From positions 62,001 to 126,000 of the forward strand of contig NZ_QJKM01000002.1 of the NCBI RefSeq assembly GCF_003425685.1: a stretch of 64,000 nt of DNA. The letters run 5' to 3'. The position numbers were made by a program, and so were the translations under genes. Positions within the stretch are counted from its first letter, which is position 1. Every line of letters begins with the position of its first letter. The notes under the pieces were generated by a model. The model was not told the origin of the DNA and searched no databases. It saw nothing but the letters and a program-made list of their open reading frames with translations. Below are positions 16,261 to 24,077 of the stretch, in pieces. The stretch is from Rhizobium terrae. Lineage in GTDB: Bacteria > Pseudomonadota > Alphaproteobacteria > Rhizobiales > Rhizobiaceae.

Positions 16261-17040
16261 ATGGGCGAGCGTCCCGGAGCTTCCTTCGAGGAAGCCGATG
16301 TCGTCGAAAACTATCCCTACCGGCCGCCCTATCCCGACCTTCTTCTCGAAAGGCTGGTCGAGATCGCGCCGCGGCCGGGCTCGCTTCTCGATCTCGGCTG
16401 CGGGCCGGGCAAGATTTCCCGGCCGATGGCGAGCCGGTTCGAAAACGTCGTGGCGGTCGATCCCTCGCGGCACATGATCGCGCTCGGGCAGTCACTTCCC
16501 GGAGGAGACAGCCCGAACCTGCGCTGGGTGGAAGGTTTTGCGGAAGACTTCCCGATCGGCGAAGCGCGCTTCGACCTGACGGTCGCGGCCGCCAGCATCC
16601 ACTGGATGGACCATTCCCGCCTCTTCCCGCGGCTTGCAGCGCACGCCCGTCCCGGCCATATTTTTGCAGCCGTCTCCGGTGACGCGCCATTCGAACCGGC
16701 CTGGGAGGCGGACTGGTTTGGTTTTCTCGGGAAATGGGTTCCGAGACTGACCGGCAAACCCTTCGATCATGATGCCAAGGCGGGGGAATGGGCAGGTTAC
16801 CAGAGCCATCTCGATGTCGAGGCGCGCGAATGCTTCCTGTCGGATGCGATCGAACAGAGCATCGGCGATTTCATCCGCTGCCAGCATTCGCGCGATACGT
16901 TCGCACCGCATAAGCTCGGTTCGCTAATCGAAGCGTTCGATGCGGAGCTTGCGGACATCCTGAAGCCTTACGCCAGGAACGGCCTGCTTTCGTTCACCGT
17001 CCGGAGCACGCTCGTCTGGGGCACCGTCAGGGCGGGCTGA
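16261..17040 (+). CDS. Class I SAM-dependent methyltransferase
   Basis: A 259-residue Rossmann-fold methyltransferase. Motif I is 'LLDLGCGPGKIS' (about residues 41-52), motif II 'VVAVDPSRHMI', and 'FDLTVAAASIHWMD' supplies motif IV. The C-terminal part is helical and family-specific. The ATG at 16261 has GGAG six bases before it; an upstream in-frame ATG at 16225 lacks a site. The substrate cannot be predicted. The gene is 75 bases downstream of ohrR but with its own ribosome binding site, so cotranscription is possible. Confidence 0.9.
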   Translation: MGERPGASFEEADVVENYPYRPPYPDLLLERLVEIAPRPGSLLDLGCGPGKISRPMASRFENVVAVDPSRHMIALGQSLPGGDSPNLRWVEGFAEDFPIGEARFDLTVAAASIHWMDHSRLFPRLAAHARPGHIFAAVSGDAPFEPAWEADWFGFLGKWVPRLTGKPFDHDAKAGEWAGYQSHLDVEARECFLSDAIEQSIGDFIRCQHSRDTFAPHKLGSLIEAFDAELADILKPYARNGLLSFTVRSTLVWGTVRAG

Positions 17041-17099
17041 GCCGACCGGCGCGCAAGGAACGTCCCGGCCAGCGAACGGCCCTTATGCTGGGAATGCAG

Positions 17100-17507
17100 T
17101 CAGGTCCTGTGGGCATCCGGCTCATCCGTATGGCGCCCGGAATAACGCTCGTCCAATTCGCGGATGACGCCTTCCCCATCGGTTGGATCCACCTTGCGCA
17201 GGATGACGTCGATCTTCGCCTCCAGGCGGTCCGATCCCTCCTTCGATTGCGGCGAGCCGAGAAACAGGAAGAATGCCAGGCCGCCCACCTGCCAGAGCAA
17301 TTGCAGGAATTCCGACTGCCAGTTCTCGAACGTATCCCTCAGCATCTCGACCAGATAGGCGGACACTTCCACCGGCTGGCCGTGCTCGACCTGCTCCTCG
17401 ACAAATGCGAACCAGCCGAACAGCCAATGTCCCACAAGGCTGAAGGCAAACAATCCGAGCGTGATCCAGGCGTAGCTGTAGGCTCGCCACAACGAGTTCT
17501 CTTTCAT
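17100..17507 (-). CDS. DUF6766-like small membrane protein
   Basis: A 135-residue protein with two transmembrane helices: one at about residues 12-33 ('YAWITLGLFAFSLVGHWLFGW') and one at about 70-83. Between them is the conserved-looking 'RDTFENWQSEFLQLLWQ', followed by 'GSPQSKEGSDRLEAKID'. This matches my recollection of DUF6766 membrane proteins, of unknown function. GGAGG precedes the ATG. It follows the APH-like gene on the same strand with a 60-base gap, so the two may be cotranscribed. Confidence 0.8.
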   Translation of the reverse strand: MKENSLWRAYSYAWITLGLFAFSLVGHWLFGWFAFVEEQVEHGQPVEVSAYLVEMLRDTFENWQSEFLQLLWQVGGLAFFLFLGSPQSKEGSDRLEAKIDVILRKVDPTDGEGVIRELDERYSGRHTDEPDAHRT

Positions 17508-17567
17508 GACTTCCCTCCGATGGTGATCGACTCAACGGAGAAACCGGGCGCTGGTTCCGCCCCGGGC

Positions 17568-18452
17568 TCAGCGGGCGGCCAGATGATCCGCCACGATGCG
17601 GGCGATCCAGCGGCGGTGCAGGTCGGCGCCGGCGATATCCCCGTGGCGTTTTTCGACGATGGTGATCAGCGCCTTCCAGAGGCACCAGCCGCGCGCCCGC
17701 TCCCAGGTTTGGGGATCGAGCGCCACGCGGGCGCGAAACGCCTGTGCGGCGGGTTCATCGAGCAGGGTCCAGGCGATGACGAGATCGGATGACGGATCGC
17801 CCACGCCGGAACTGCCGAAATCGATGACCGCGGACAGCCGGCCGCCGCGAACCAGAAGGTTGCCTTCTGCGATATCGCCATGCACCCAGACGGGCTTGCG
17901 CTCCCATCGGGATGCAAGCGCCCTCTCCCAGATTTCGGTGATCAGCGGCACATCCACCTCTCCCGCAAGAGCCTCGACCGAGCGGCGGGTCTCCTCGTCA
18001 TAGACATGCAGTGAGCCACCGCGGTGGAAATTGTGAGCGCCGGCGGGCGGTCCTGCCGAGGCGTCGATCGCCCAGAGCGCAAGCAGGAAATCCGCTAGGT
18101 CTTCGGCAAAGGTCGCGAGATCGGAAATCGTGCCGGGTCCGGAGCGTTCTCCGCCGATCCATTTGTAGACCGACCATGGCCATGGGTAACCTTCGCCCGG
18201 CCGTCCGAGCCCGAGCGGTACGGGGATGGGCAGCGGCAGGCGCGGCGCCAGCACCGGCAGCCAGCGGTGTTCCTTTTCGACCTGCGCGACGTAACGTTCC
18301 GCACTCGGCAGCCGCACGGACATCTCGTCGCCGAGATGGAAGGTGCGATTGTCCCACCCGCCCTGATCGACAGGCCGGACGGCAAGATCCGCCCATTGCG
18401 GAAACTGGGCGGCGACCAGACGTTGCACAAGAACAGTATCAATCTCGACCAT
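17568..18452 (-). CDS. Aminoglycoside phosphotransferase (APH)-fold kinase
   Basis: A 294-residue kinase of the APH/choline-kinase superfamily. The catalytic loop 'VWVHGDIAEGNLLV' gives His191-Gly-Asp193 and Asn198; the metal-binding Asp211 is in 'VIDFGSSGVGDP'. N-terminal 'GGWDNRTFHLG' resembles the nucleotide-binding loop. The start at 18452 (MVEIDTVL) follows GAGGG; the frame to 18554 has no site. Closest in style to the broad 'aminoglycoside phosphotransferase family' of alphaproteobacteria, whose natural substrates are mostly unknown. The presence of the fold is not evidence of drug resistance. Confidence 0.9.
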   Translation of the reverse strand: MVEIDTVLVQRLVAAQFPQWADLAVRPVDQGGWDNRTFHLGDEMSVRLPSAERYVAQVEKEHRWLPVLAPRLPLPIPVPLGLGRPGEGYPWPWSVYKWIGGERSGPGTISDLATFAEDLADFLLALWAIDASAGPPAGAHNFHRGGSLHVYDEETRRSVEALAGEVDVPLITEIWERALASRWERKPVWVHGDIAEGNLLVRGGRLSAVIDFGSSGVGDPSSDLVIAWTLLDEPAAQAFRARVALDPQTWERARGWCLWKALITIVEKRHGDIAGADLHRRWIARIVADHLAAR

Positions 18453-18740
18453 GCGCGACCCTCTTCGGGGGAAACGAGGCTGGGTTGTTGTTTCAGCATA
18501 GGGACCTTGTCGGGCATCCGGCATCGGTGCCAAATGAAAAAATCCGCCCCGCATGTCAAAATGGGCAGATCTTGCCCGTCATGCTCCGGAAACCCCAACA
18601 AGGAGGTGACATGAAAGACGGCGCCTCCACCGATAGAGCGGATCACTGAGATGCAGATGATGATCGAGGGACAGTCACACTTCCAGCCTTTCGGCTTATC
18701 CTATTGGGGTTTTGAAGATCTCAATAAGGGAGTTGGAAGC

Positions 18741-19808
18741 ATGACTGCCTCTTATGAATACCACATCGGGGTCGACTACCACAAATCCTACAGCCACCTG
18801 GTGGTGCAGGACAGCAGTGGCAAGACGCTGAGATCCGGTCGGGTTAAGAACGACCGCCAGTCGCTTGGCGGGTTTCTGGAGCGATATCGCGAGAACAGCC
18901 ATGCGGTTGTCGAGGCGACCCGCAACTGGATGGTGATGTACGACTGGCTCGACGACATTTGTGATGATGTCGTTCTCGCCCATCCGTTGAAGGTCAAGGC
19001 GATCGCCGACGCCAAGATCAAGACGGACAAGATCGACGCGACGGTGCTGGCGCATCTGCTCAGAGCCGACCTGGTGCCGGAGGCCTGGGCACCTGGCGAA
19101 CGAGCAAGAGAACTGCGTGTCGCCCTGCGTGAGGGGATGTTTTACGTGCGGCTGCGGACGATGACGAAGAACCGTATCGTCACGGTGTTCGATCGTTATC
19201 CGGAGCAGACGGCGCAGTTGAAGAAGCTCGGCGATCTGTTCGGCAAGGCCGGCCGCCTCCAACTGGCGCAGGTCAAGGTCTCGGAGATCGACCGCATTCA
19301 GATCGACCGAGGTCTTGCCTTCATCGGCGACATCGATGTGCGGATCAAGCAGTCGGAGGCGACGATCCGGGCGATGACCAAGGCCAATGCCAACGTCAAG
19401 CTGTTGAAGACGATCCCCGGCATCGGCGAGTTCTTCGCCCGCCTGATCGATGCGCAGATCGACGACATAGCGCGGTTCCGCAACCCGAAGAAATTTGCCG
19501 CCTATGCCGGCTTGGTGCCGTCGACCTATTCCTCCGGCGGCAAGACCTTTCACGGCAAGATCATCAAGCAGGGCAACAAGTGGCTGCGCTGGGCTTTCGT
19601 CGAGGCGGTCACGCCCGCCATCGCCAGCGATGCGCAGCTTCGCGCCCAGTACGAGCAATTGAAGATCAGAGGAGTGAACAAGGCGCGTGTTGCGATCGCG
19701 CGCAAGCTTTTGACGATCGCCTTCCAGATCCTGCGGGACCAGCGCGCTTACGAGCCGCGCGGTGAGAGCCCCATGGAAGGCGCGTCGACGACATCCCGGT
19801 TGTCCTGA
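18741..19808 (+). CDS. IS110-family transposase (DEDD)
   Basis: A 355-residue IS110-family recombinase. The N-terminal RuvC-like domain shows the DEDD tetrad: Asp12 ('IGVDYHK'), Glu58 ('VVEATRN'), Asp96 and Asp99 ('KTDKIDA'). The C-terminal Transposase_20 domain has 'TIPGIGEFFARLI' and the conserved Ser region 'YAGLVPSTYSSGGK'. The protein appears complete and intact. The start at 18741 (MTASYEYH) follows AGGGAG; the frame from 18651 is longer but poorly supported. IS110 elements usually lack terminal inverted repeats and encode a bridge RNA in a noncoding end. Confidence 0.93.
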   Translation: MTASYEYHIGVDYHKSYSHLVVQDSSGKTLRSGRVKNDRQSLGGFLERYRENSHAVVEATRNWMVMYDWLDDICDDVVLAHPLKVKAIADAKIKTDKIDATVLAHLLRADLVPEAWAPGERARELRVALREGMFYVRLRTMTKNRIVTVFDRYPEQTAQLKKLGDLFGKAGRLQLAQVKVSEIDRIQIDRGLAFIGDIDVRIKQSEATIRAMTKANANVKLLKTIPGIGEFFARLIDAQIDDIARFRNPKKFAAYAGLVPSTYSSGGKTFHGKIIKQGNKWLRWAFVEAVTPAIASDAQLRAQYEQLKIRGVNKARVAIARKLLTIAFQILRDQRAYEPRGESPMEGASTTSRLS

Positions 19809-19821
19809 TTGTTTGTTAGCG

Positions 19822-19996
19822 AGCCCGGCAGGTCCGGGCTGCGCTCCTCAAGGAGAATGGGAAACCGGGAGCCGAACGTCACTCTGTGACCGAAGCTAAC
19901 GCATCAGGTCACGCATTGGAGATTGGTTCGAGAACCGAACGGCAGAGCCTGTCGCGCGGAAGGAAGAGATTTAGCCGATCGGCGAAAATGCCGATC
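19822..19996 (+). ncRNA. Candidate structured (bridge-like) RNA 3' of the IS110 transposase
   Basis: Five hairpins occur within 175 noncoding bases right after the transposase: AGCCCGG/CCGGGCT (19822-19840), CTCCT/AGGAG (19844-19855), GTCAC/GTGAC (19878-19890), GGTTC/GAACC (19925-19936) and GATCGGC/GCCGATC (19977-19996). IS1111-type members of the family carry the bridge RNA on this side. The density of stems is seen directly; the identity is inference. Confidence 0.3.
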
Positions 19997-20072
19997 AAAA
20001 CGAAACCGAACCCAAGGAAACGCCGCCAGTTCAAGGTGTTTTGCCCCTTGTGTTCTTTCATTGGAGATGACA

Positions 20073-20537
20073 ATGACACAGCGATTGAACCCCTTTTCCA
20101 CCAGCCCCGCCGCGATGCAGCCATGGATCGAGCTTGGAAAGACGATCCAGACCAACGGTCTCGAACCTCTGCTGCGGGAACTGGTGATGATGCGATCGGC
20201 GCAGATCAACAGCTGCACCTTCTGTATCCACCACCACGTCGCCGATGCCCGCAAACATGGAGAAAGCGAGGACCGACTGCATCTTCTGAGCGCCTGGCGC
20301 GAATCGACGCTTTATTCGGACCGCGAACGGGCCGCGCTCGGATGGACGGAGGCTCTGACACTGGTCTCCGAAACCCACGCACCCGACGAGGCTTACGAAG
20401 CCGTCCAGGCGCATTTCAGCCAGGAAGAACAGGTGGCTCTCACCTTGCTGATCGCGCAGACCAATGCCTGGAACCGGATCAATATCGGGTTCCGCAGGTC
20501 CCACCCCGCCGACCGGAAGGCGGCTGCGGCAGCCTGA
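20073..20537 (+). CDS. Carboxymuconolactone decarboxylase / AhpD-like protein
   Basis: A 154-residue AhpD-like helical protein. The motif 'SCTFCIHHHVADARKHG' contains the CxxC...H arrangement of the peroxidase-type active site (family name: carboxymuconolactone decarboxylase, CMD). 'LLRELVMMRSAQIN' precedes it as in the family. Such proteins act as alkylhydroperoxidase or thiol-disulfide partners, and this one more likely does that than decarboxylation, as there is no protocatechuate gene nearby. ATG 20073 follows TTGGAGATGACA. It lies directly after the IS110 element, so its original promoter may have been separated from it. Confidence 0.9.
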   Translation: MTQRLNPFSTSPAAMQPWIELGKTIQTNGLEPLLRELVMMRSAQINSCTFCIHHHVADARKHGESEDRLHLLSAWRESTLYSDRERAALGWTEALTLVSETHAPDEAYEAVQAHFSQEEQVALTLLIAQTNAWNRINIGFRRSHPADRKAAAAA

Positions 20538-20627
20538 CGCTGGCGGTCGTGTAAGGCGGTGGGCGGCCATCCGCCCGCCGCCGGAGCATGCGGACAGACG
20601 CTCGCTTCGGTTCGGAGCGTTCGGCGG

Positions 20628-20736
20628 CTGGATCGATTGTTGCCGCTTGCGCGGCCCCCCTGTGGCGCTTCGCTTTGGCTCAGCGCGTTCGTCGGTACAA
20701 TCGATTCACTGGATCGATTGTTGCCGCTTGCGCGGC
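20628..20736. repeat. 28-bp exact direct repeat, two copies 81 bases apart
   Basis: The identical 28-base unit beginning CTGGATCGATTG and ending CTTGCGCGGC occurs at 20628-20655 and 20709-20736. The interval holds further ATCGATT-containing sequence. It occupies the intergenic gap after the CMD-like gene and before the L,D-transpeptidase stop. Confidence 0.9.
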
Positions 20737-20744
20737 ACCCCTCC

Positions 20745-21467
20745 TCACTGCCAGACGACGATGCGGGCTTTGTTGGGCACGCGGTCGTAGAGGTCGATAA
20801 TGTCCTGGTTCATCAGGCGCACGCAGCCGGACGAGACCGCCTTGCCGATGGAATTCCATTCCGGCGAGCCGTGCAGGCGGTAGAGCGTGTCCTGGCCGTT
20901 CTGGAAGATATAAAGGGCGCGGGCGCCGAGCGGATTATTGAGGCCGGGCGGCATGCCGCCGTTGTCGGCCGAATATTTAGCAAGTTCCGGCTGACGGGCG
21001 ATCATTTCGTTCGGCGGCGTCCATTTCGGCCATTGCTGGCGCCACTGGATGACACCGTCTCCGGACCAGGCAAAACCTTGGCGGCCGATGCCGACGCCGT
21101 AACGCATCGCGGAGCCGCCCGGCTCAACCAGATAGAGGAAGCGCGACGGCGTATCGACGACGACGGTGCCGGGGCGCTCGCCGGTTGGATCAACCACCCG
21201 CTGGCGATAATAGCGCGGGTTGATCTGCTCATAGGGAATGGCCGGGATGACGAAGCCGCCGTCGACGACGGTGCCATACATCTGATCCAGTTCCGGCGAA
21301 CCGCCCGACATGACCGCCGGCCGGCCGACACTTCCCGAATCGCGATAGCTGATGATCGTGTCACCCGGTCCGGGCACGGTCGAAGCACAGCCAGAGAGCG
21401 TCGAGGCTGCGCCCACGCCCATGAGAGACAGGAAGCCCCGGCGAGAATAACAAGTATCGAAGATCAT
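20745..21467 (-). CDS. L,D-transpeptidase (YkuD domain), lipoprotein/Tat-like signal
   Basis: A 240-residue predicted periplasmic L,D-transpeptidase that forms 3-3 cross-links in murein or attaches proteins to it. The catalytic motif is 'HGSPEWNSIGKAVSSGCVRL' (HGS, then SxGCxR; Cys is the nucleophile). N-terminal 'SRRGFLSLMGVGAASTLSGCAS' combines a twin-arginine-like pair with a lipobox (LSGC). The start is uncertain: neither ATG 21467 nor TTG 21494 has a clear ribosome binding site. Paralogous to the next gene, 213 bases upstream on the same strand, with 'NNPLGARALYIFQ' shared. Confidence 0.92.
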   Translation of the reverse strand: MIFDTCYSRRGFLSLMGVGAASTLSGCASTVPGPGDTIISYRDSGSVGRPAVMSGGSPELDQMYGTVVDGGFVIPAIPYEQINPRYYRQRVVDPTGERPGTVVVDTPSRFLYLVEPGGSAMRYGVGIGRQGFAWSGDGVIQWRQQWPKWTPPNEMIARQPELAKYSADNGGMPPGLNNPLGARALYIFQNGQDTLYRLHGSPEWNSIGKAVSSGCVRLMNQDIIDLYDRVPNKARIVVWQ

Positions 21468-21680
21468 TTTGGGAGGACCACACAGAATACGCAAGGACGG
21501 TCAAAAGCATACTTCAACGAGGCGAGAGCCGGAAGGTTCCGATTCGCTCCCCGCCTCCTCAAAACATAGGGCTGCGGTAATTAAGCAACTATTCACAACC
21601 GGGACACGTGGTTTCACAGGCTCGGCATGGCAACGAAAAGAGCGGCCGAAGCCGCTCGCTTGCGGAATGACGCCGAAGGA

Positions 21681-22505
21681 TCAGATGACGACGATCGCTG
21701 TGCCCGAGGGGACCCGGTCGAAGAGATCGATGACATCCTGGTTCAGCATGCGTACGCAACCGGACGAGGTCGCCTTGCCGACCGATTGCCAATCGGGCGT
21801 GCCGTGCACGCGGTAGAGCGTATCCTTGCCATCCTGGAAGATATAGAGCGCACGGGCGCCGAGCGGATTATTGAGGCCGGGTTCGGCACCGCCTTCGGAG
21901 GCGGCGAACTGGCGCAGGTTCGGCTGGCGCGCGACCATCTCATCCGACGGCGTCCAGCGCGGCCACTTCGCCTTGCGCTGGATCACGCCCCGGCCATGCC
22001 AGGCAAAACCCGCCTTGCCGAGGCCGACGCCGTAGCGGATCGCCTTGCCGCCCGGCTGGACGAAATAAAGGTAGTGCGCCCTGGTATCGACGACGATCGT
22101 GCCGACGGGTTCGTTGGTGCGATAATCCACTTCCTGGCGAAGAAAGCGCGCGTCGATCCGCGAATAGGGAATGGCCGGCAATGTGTGGTCGTCGTCGCGG
22201 ATCACGCCGTACATGGTGCGGTGCACGGGATTGGAGACCGGCAGGCCATAGGTCTGATGGAAATCGGACGGATAGAGCTGGCGTTTTTGCGGGATCGCGC
22301 CCGGCATTGGGGGCGGCTGGTTCGATGGCGGATCGGCATATGGCGGCACGTAAAACACCGGTGCCGTCTCCTGAACGAAGACATCCGGGTTCATGCGGCT
22401 CGTATCGGTGACCAGGGGAATCTGGCAGCCGGCCAGTGTCGCAGACGCAGCGACGACGAGGGAGAGGCCAGCGATTCGGCGGAAAGATCGAGGAGAAAAT
22501 GGCAT
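21681..22505 (-). CDS. L,D-transpeptidase (YkuD domain) lipoprotein
   Basis: A 274-residue paralog of the downstream gene with the same enzymatic role. The catalytic motif is 'HGTPDWQSVGKATSSGCVRM'. The N-terminus has a basic region, hydrophobic core and lipobox 'ATLAGCQ', so it is a lipoprotein. A Pro-rich linker (about residues 45-65, 'PSNQPPPMPG') leads to the domain. The start at 22505 (MPFSPRSF) gives the usual signal-peptide length; the open frame to 22754 overlaps the Rrf2 gene and is rejected. Rhizobiales elongate at the pole and are rich in such enzymes, which fits tandem copies here. Confidence 0.93.
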   Translation of the reverse strand: MPFSPRSFRRIAGLSLVVAASATLAGCQIPLVTDTSRMNPDVFVQETAPVFYVPPYADPPSNQPPPMPGAIPQKRQLYPSDFHQTYGLPVSNPVHRTMYGVIRDDDHTLPAIPYSRIDARFLRQEVDYRTNEPVGTIVVDTRAHYLYFVQPGGKAIRYGVGLGKAGFAWHGRGVIQRKAKWPRWTPSDEMVARQPNLRQFAASEGGAEPGLNNPLGARALYIFQDGKDTLYRVHGTPDWQSVGKATSSGCVRMLNQDVIDLFDRVPSGTAIVVI

Positions 22506-22579
22506 GGGAACCCGCTTCCGGCAGATGATGTCACCATTACGAATGACAGACCCGGCTGGCGCGAAGCTGGTGAAACGGT

Positions 22580-23044
22580 TCAGGAATGACAGCCTGACGC
22601 GACATGGGCCTGCGCTGCGTGCCGCATCATGCGCGCGTCGAAATCCAGCGCGATATCGGCCAGCGTCACCCGCCCGAAGCGCTTGAGAAGCAACCTCTCC
22701 GCCTCCTCGAAAGCGTCCGAAAGAGCGGCGTTGACCGCCTGTTCCACCAGGCATGCCGGCTGGTCGCAGGCCGGGCCGACCGCAAAGACCGGCGGCTCCC
22801 CGACCGCTTCGTAGATATCGAGCAGCGTCATTTCCGACAACGGACGACCAAGCGTCCAGCCGCCGCCATGGCCCTTTTCGGAGCGCACATAACCTTTTTC
22901 CCGCAGGCCCGCCATGGTGCGGCGGACGACGACGGGATTGGTGTTGAGCATCGCGGCGATGGTTTCCGACGTGGCCGCGCCCTCGTGGCGATCCATGTGG
23001 ATCAGCACGTGCAGCATGCGGGACAGGCGGCTGTCATGTCTCAT
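22580..23044 (-). CDS. Rrf2-family transcriptional regulator
   Basis: A 154-residue Rrf2-type winged-helix regulator: 'SRMLHVLIHMDRHEG', 'SETIAAMLNTNPVVVRRTMAGLREKGYV' and 'GGGWTLGRPLSEMTLLDIYEAV'. It has cysteines in 'GPACDQPACLVEQ' that could ligate a cluster or act as redox sensors, though the three-Cys spacing of IscR/NsrR is not matched clearly. It is divergent from the thioredoxin-reductase-like gene, with a 16-bp inverted repeat between, so I infer it represses that gene and itself. Confidence 0.9.
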   Translation of the reverse strand: MRHDSRLSRMLHVLIHMDRHEGAATSETIAAMLNTNPVVVRRTMAGLREKGYVRSEKGHGGGWTLGRPLSEMTLLDIYEAVGEPPVFAVGPACDQPACLVEQAVNAALSDAFEEAERLLLKRFGRVTLADIALDFDARMMRHAAQAHVASGCHS

Positions 23045-23101
23045 CGCGGCGTTCCTTCGGCGATTCCGATCCCGCCATTCCTAACATGCCCGCTCATTCG
23101 C

Positions 23102-23156
23102 AACAACATAAGTTACAAATCTATTGACCGCAAGTAATCATGTAACTTATGTTGTT
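23102..23156. promoter_or_regulatory. 16-bp perfect inverted repeat: putative Rrf2 operator pair
   Basis: AACAACATAAGTTACA (23102-23117) is the exact reverse complement of TGTAACTTATGTTGTT (23141-23156), with 23 bases between. Each arm overlaps the candidate -10 region of one divergent promoter: rightward TTGACC (23124-23129), 17 bases, then TTATGT (23147-23152), and a mirrored arrangement leftward. Confidence 0.7.
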
Positions 23157-23182
23157 TCGAGACTCGGAAGAAGGATTTCCAG

Positions 23183-24070
23183 ATGGATTACGAAGCGATC
23201 GTCATCGGCGGCAGCTATGCCGGCCTCTCCGCCGCCCTGCAGCTGGCGCGCGCCCGGCGGCGCGTCCTCGTCATTGACGAGGGCCTGCGCCGCAACCGGT
23301 TCGCCGAACATTCGCACGGGTTCCTGACGCAGGATGGCGAGGACCCCGCCGCGATCGCGACCAAGGCCCGCGCGCAGCTGATGGCCTATCCGACGGTCGA
23401 GTGGCTTGACGGACGGGCAGACGGGGCGGCAGGCGACGAAGGCGGTTTTGCCGTTTCGGTGGCAGGCAGGTCGTTTGCCGGAAAGGCTCTGGTGTTGGCG
23501 ACGGGCGTGAAGGACCACCTGCCGGATATTTCCGGCCTTGGGGAGCGGTGGGGCAGAAGCGTTTTTCATTGTCCCTATTGCCACGGTTATGAACTCGACC
23601 AGGGGCCGGTCGGCGTGATCGCCGTCTCGCCCCTCTCCCTGCACCATGCGCTGATGCTGCCGGACTGGGGACCGACCACGTTGCTGCTGAACGGCGTTTT
23701 CGAACCTGACGAGAATGCGATGAAAGACCTGGCCCGGCGAGGCGCCGTAATCGAGGCGACCCCGATCCAGGCAATCGAAGGCCATGCGGATGTCGCCCTT
23801 CTGGACGGTCGCCGGCTTTCCTTCGCCGGCCTCTTCACCGCGCCGCGCACCGAGATCGCGAGCCCGATCCCCGAGCAACTGGGCTGCGCGCTGGAGGACG
23901 GACCGATGGGACAATTCATCCGGACGGATGCGATGAAGCAGACCAGCATTGCCGGCGTTCTCGCCTGCGGAGACGCCGCCCGCGCCGCCGGCTCCGTGGC
24001 CCTCTCGGTCGGCGACGGCGCGATGGCGGGAGCAGCGGCGCACCGTTACCTGATGTTCGGTGCGCCCTGA
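23183..24070 (+). CDS. Thioredoxin-reductase-like FAD-dependent oxidoreductase
   Basis: A 295-residue flavoprotein of the thioredoxin reductase superfamily. FAD-binding 'AIVIGGSYAGLSAALQLARA' is at residues 5-24, the redox pair Cys130/Cys133 in 'VFHCPYCHGYE', and the FAD-binding 'GVLACGDAAR' at about 258. The usual second glycine motif for NADPH (GxGxxA) is replaced by 'GVIAVSPLSLHHALML', so cofactor use may differ from classical TrxR. The start follows AAGAAGGA. It is divergent from the Rrf2 gene and lies just after the operator repeat. Confidence 0.92.
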   Translation: MDYEAIVIGGSYAGLSAALQLARARRRVLVIDEGLRRNRFAEHSHGFLTQDGEDPAAIATKARAQLMAYPTVEWLDGRADGAAGDEGGFAVSVAGRSFAGKALVLATGVKDHLPDISGLGERWGRSVFHCPYCHGYELDQGPVGVIAVSPLSLHHALMLPDWGPTTLLLNGVFEPDENAMKDLARRGAVIEATPIQAIEGHADVALLDGRRLSFAGLFTAPRTEIASPIPEQLGCALEDGPMGQFIRTDAMKQTSIAGVLACGDAARAAGSVALSVGDGAMAGAAAHRYLMFGAP

Positions 24071-24077
24071 GCGCGGT

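Larger units (their letters stand above)
18600..20060 (+). mobile_element. IS110-family insertion sequence (ends approximate)
   Basis: The element must include the transposase at 18741-19808 and probably the structured noncoding stretch after it. I could not define exact ends, since the family has no long terminal repeats and no target duplication could be recognised. Outer limits are set by the APH-like gene start (18452) on the left and the ribosome binding site of the next gene (about 20062) on the right. Both flanking genes look intact, so the insertion is intergenic. Confidence 0.5.

Noticed and set aside
18551..18584. Nested stem GCATG...GGGCA/TGCCC...CATGC left of the IS110 gene
   Set aside because: Could be a bridge-RNA stem or a promoter palindrome, but it may lie outside the element, so I do not assign it.
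18651..18740. Extension of the IS110 transposase start by 30 codons
   Set aside because: The ATG at 18741 has a better site and gives the usual N-terminus.
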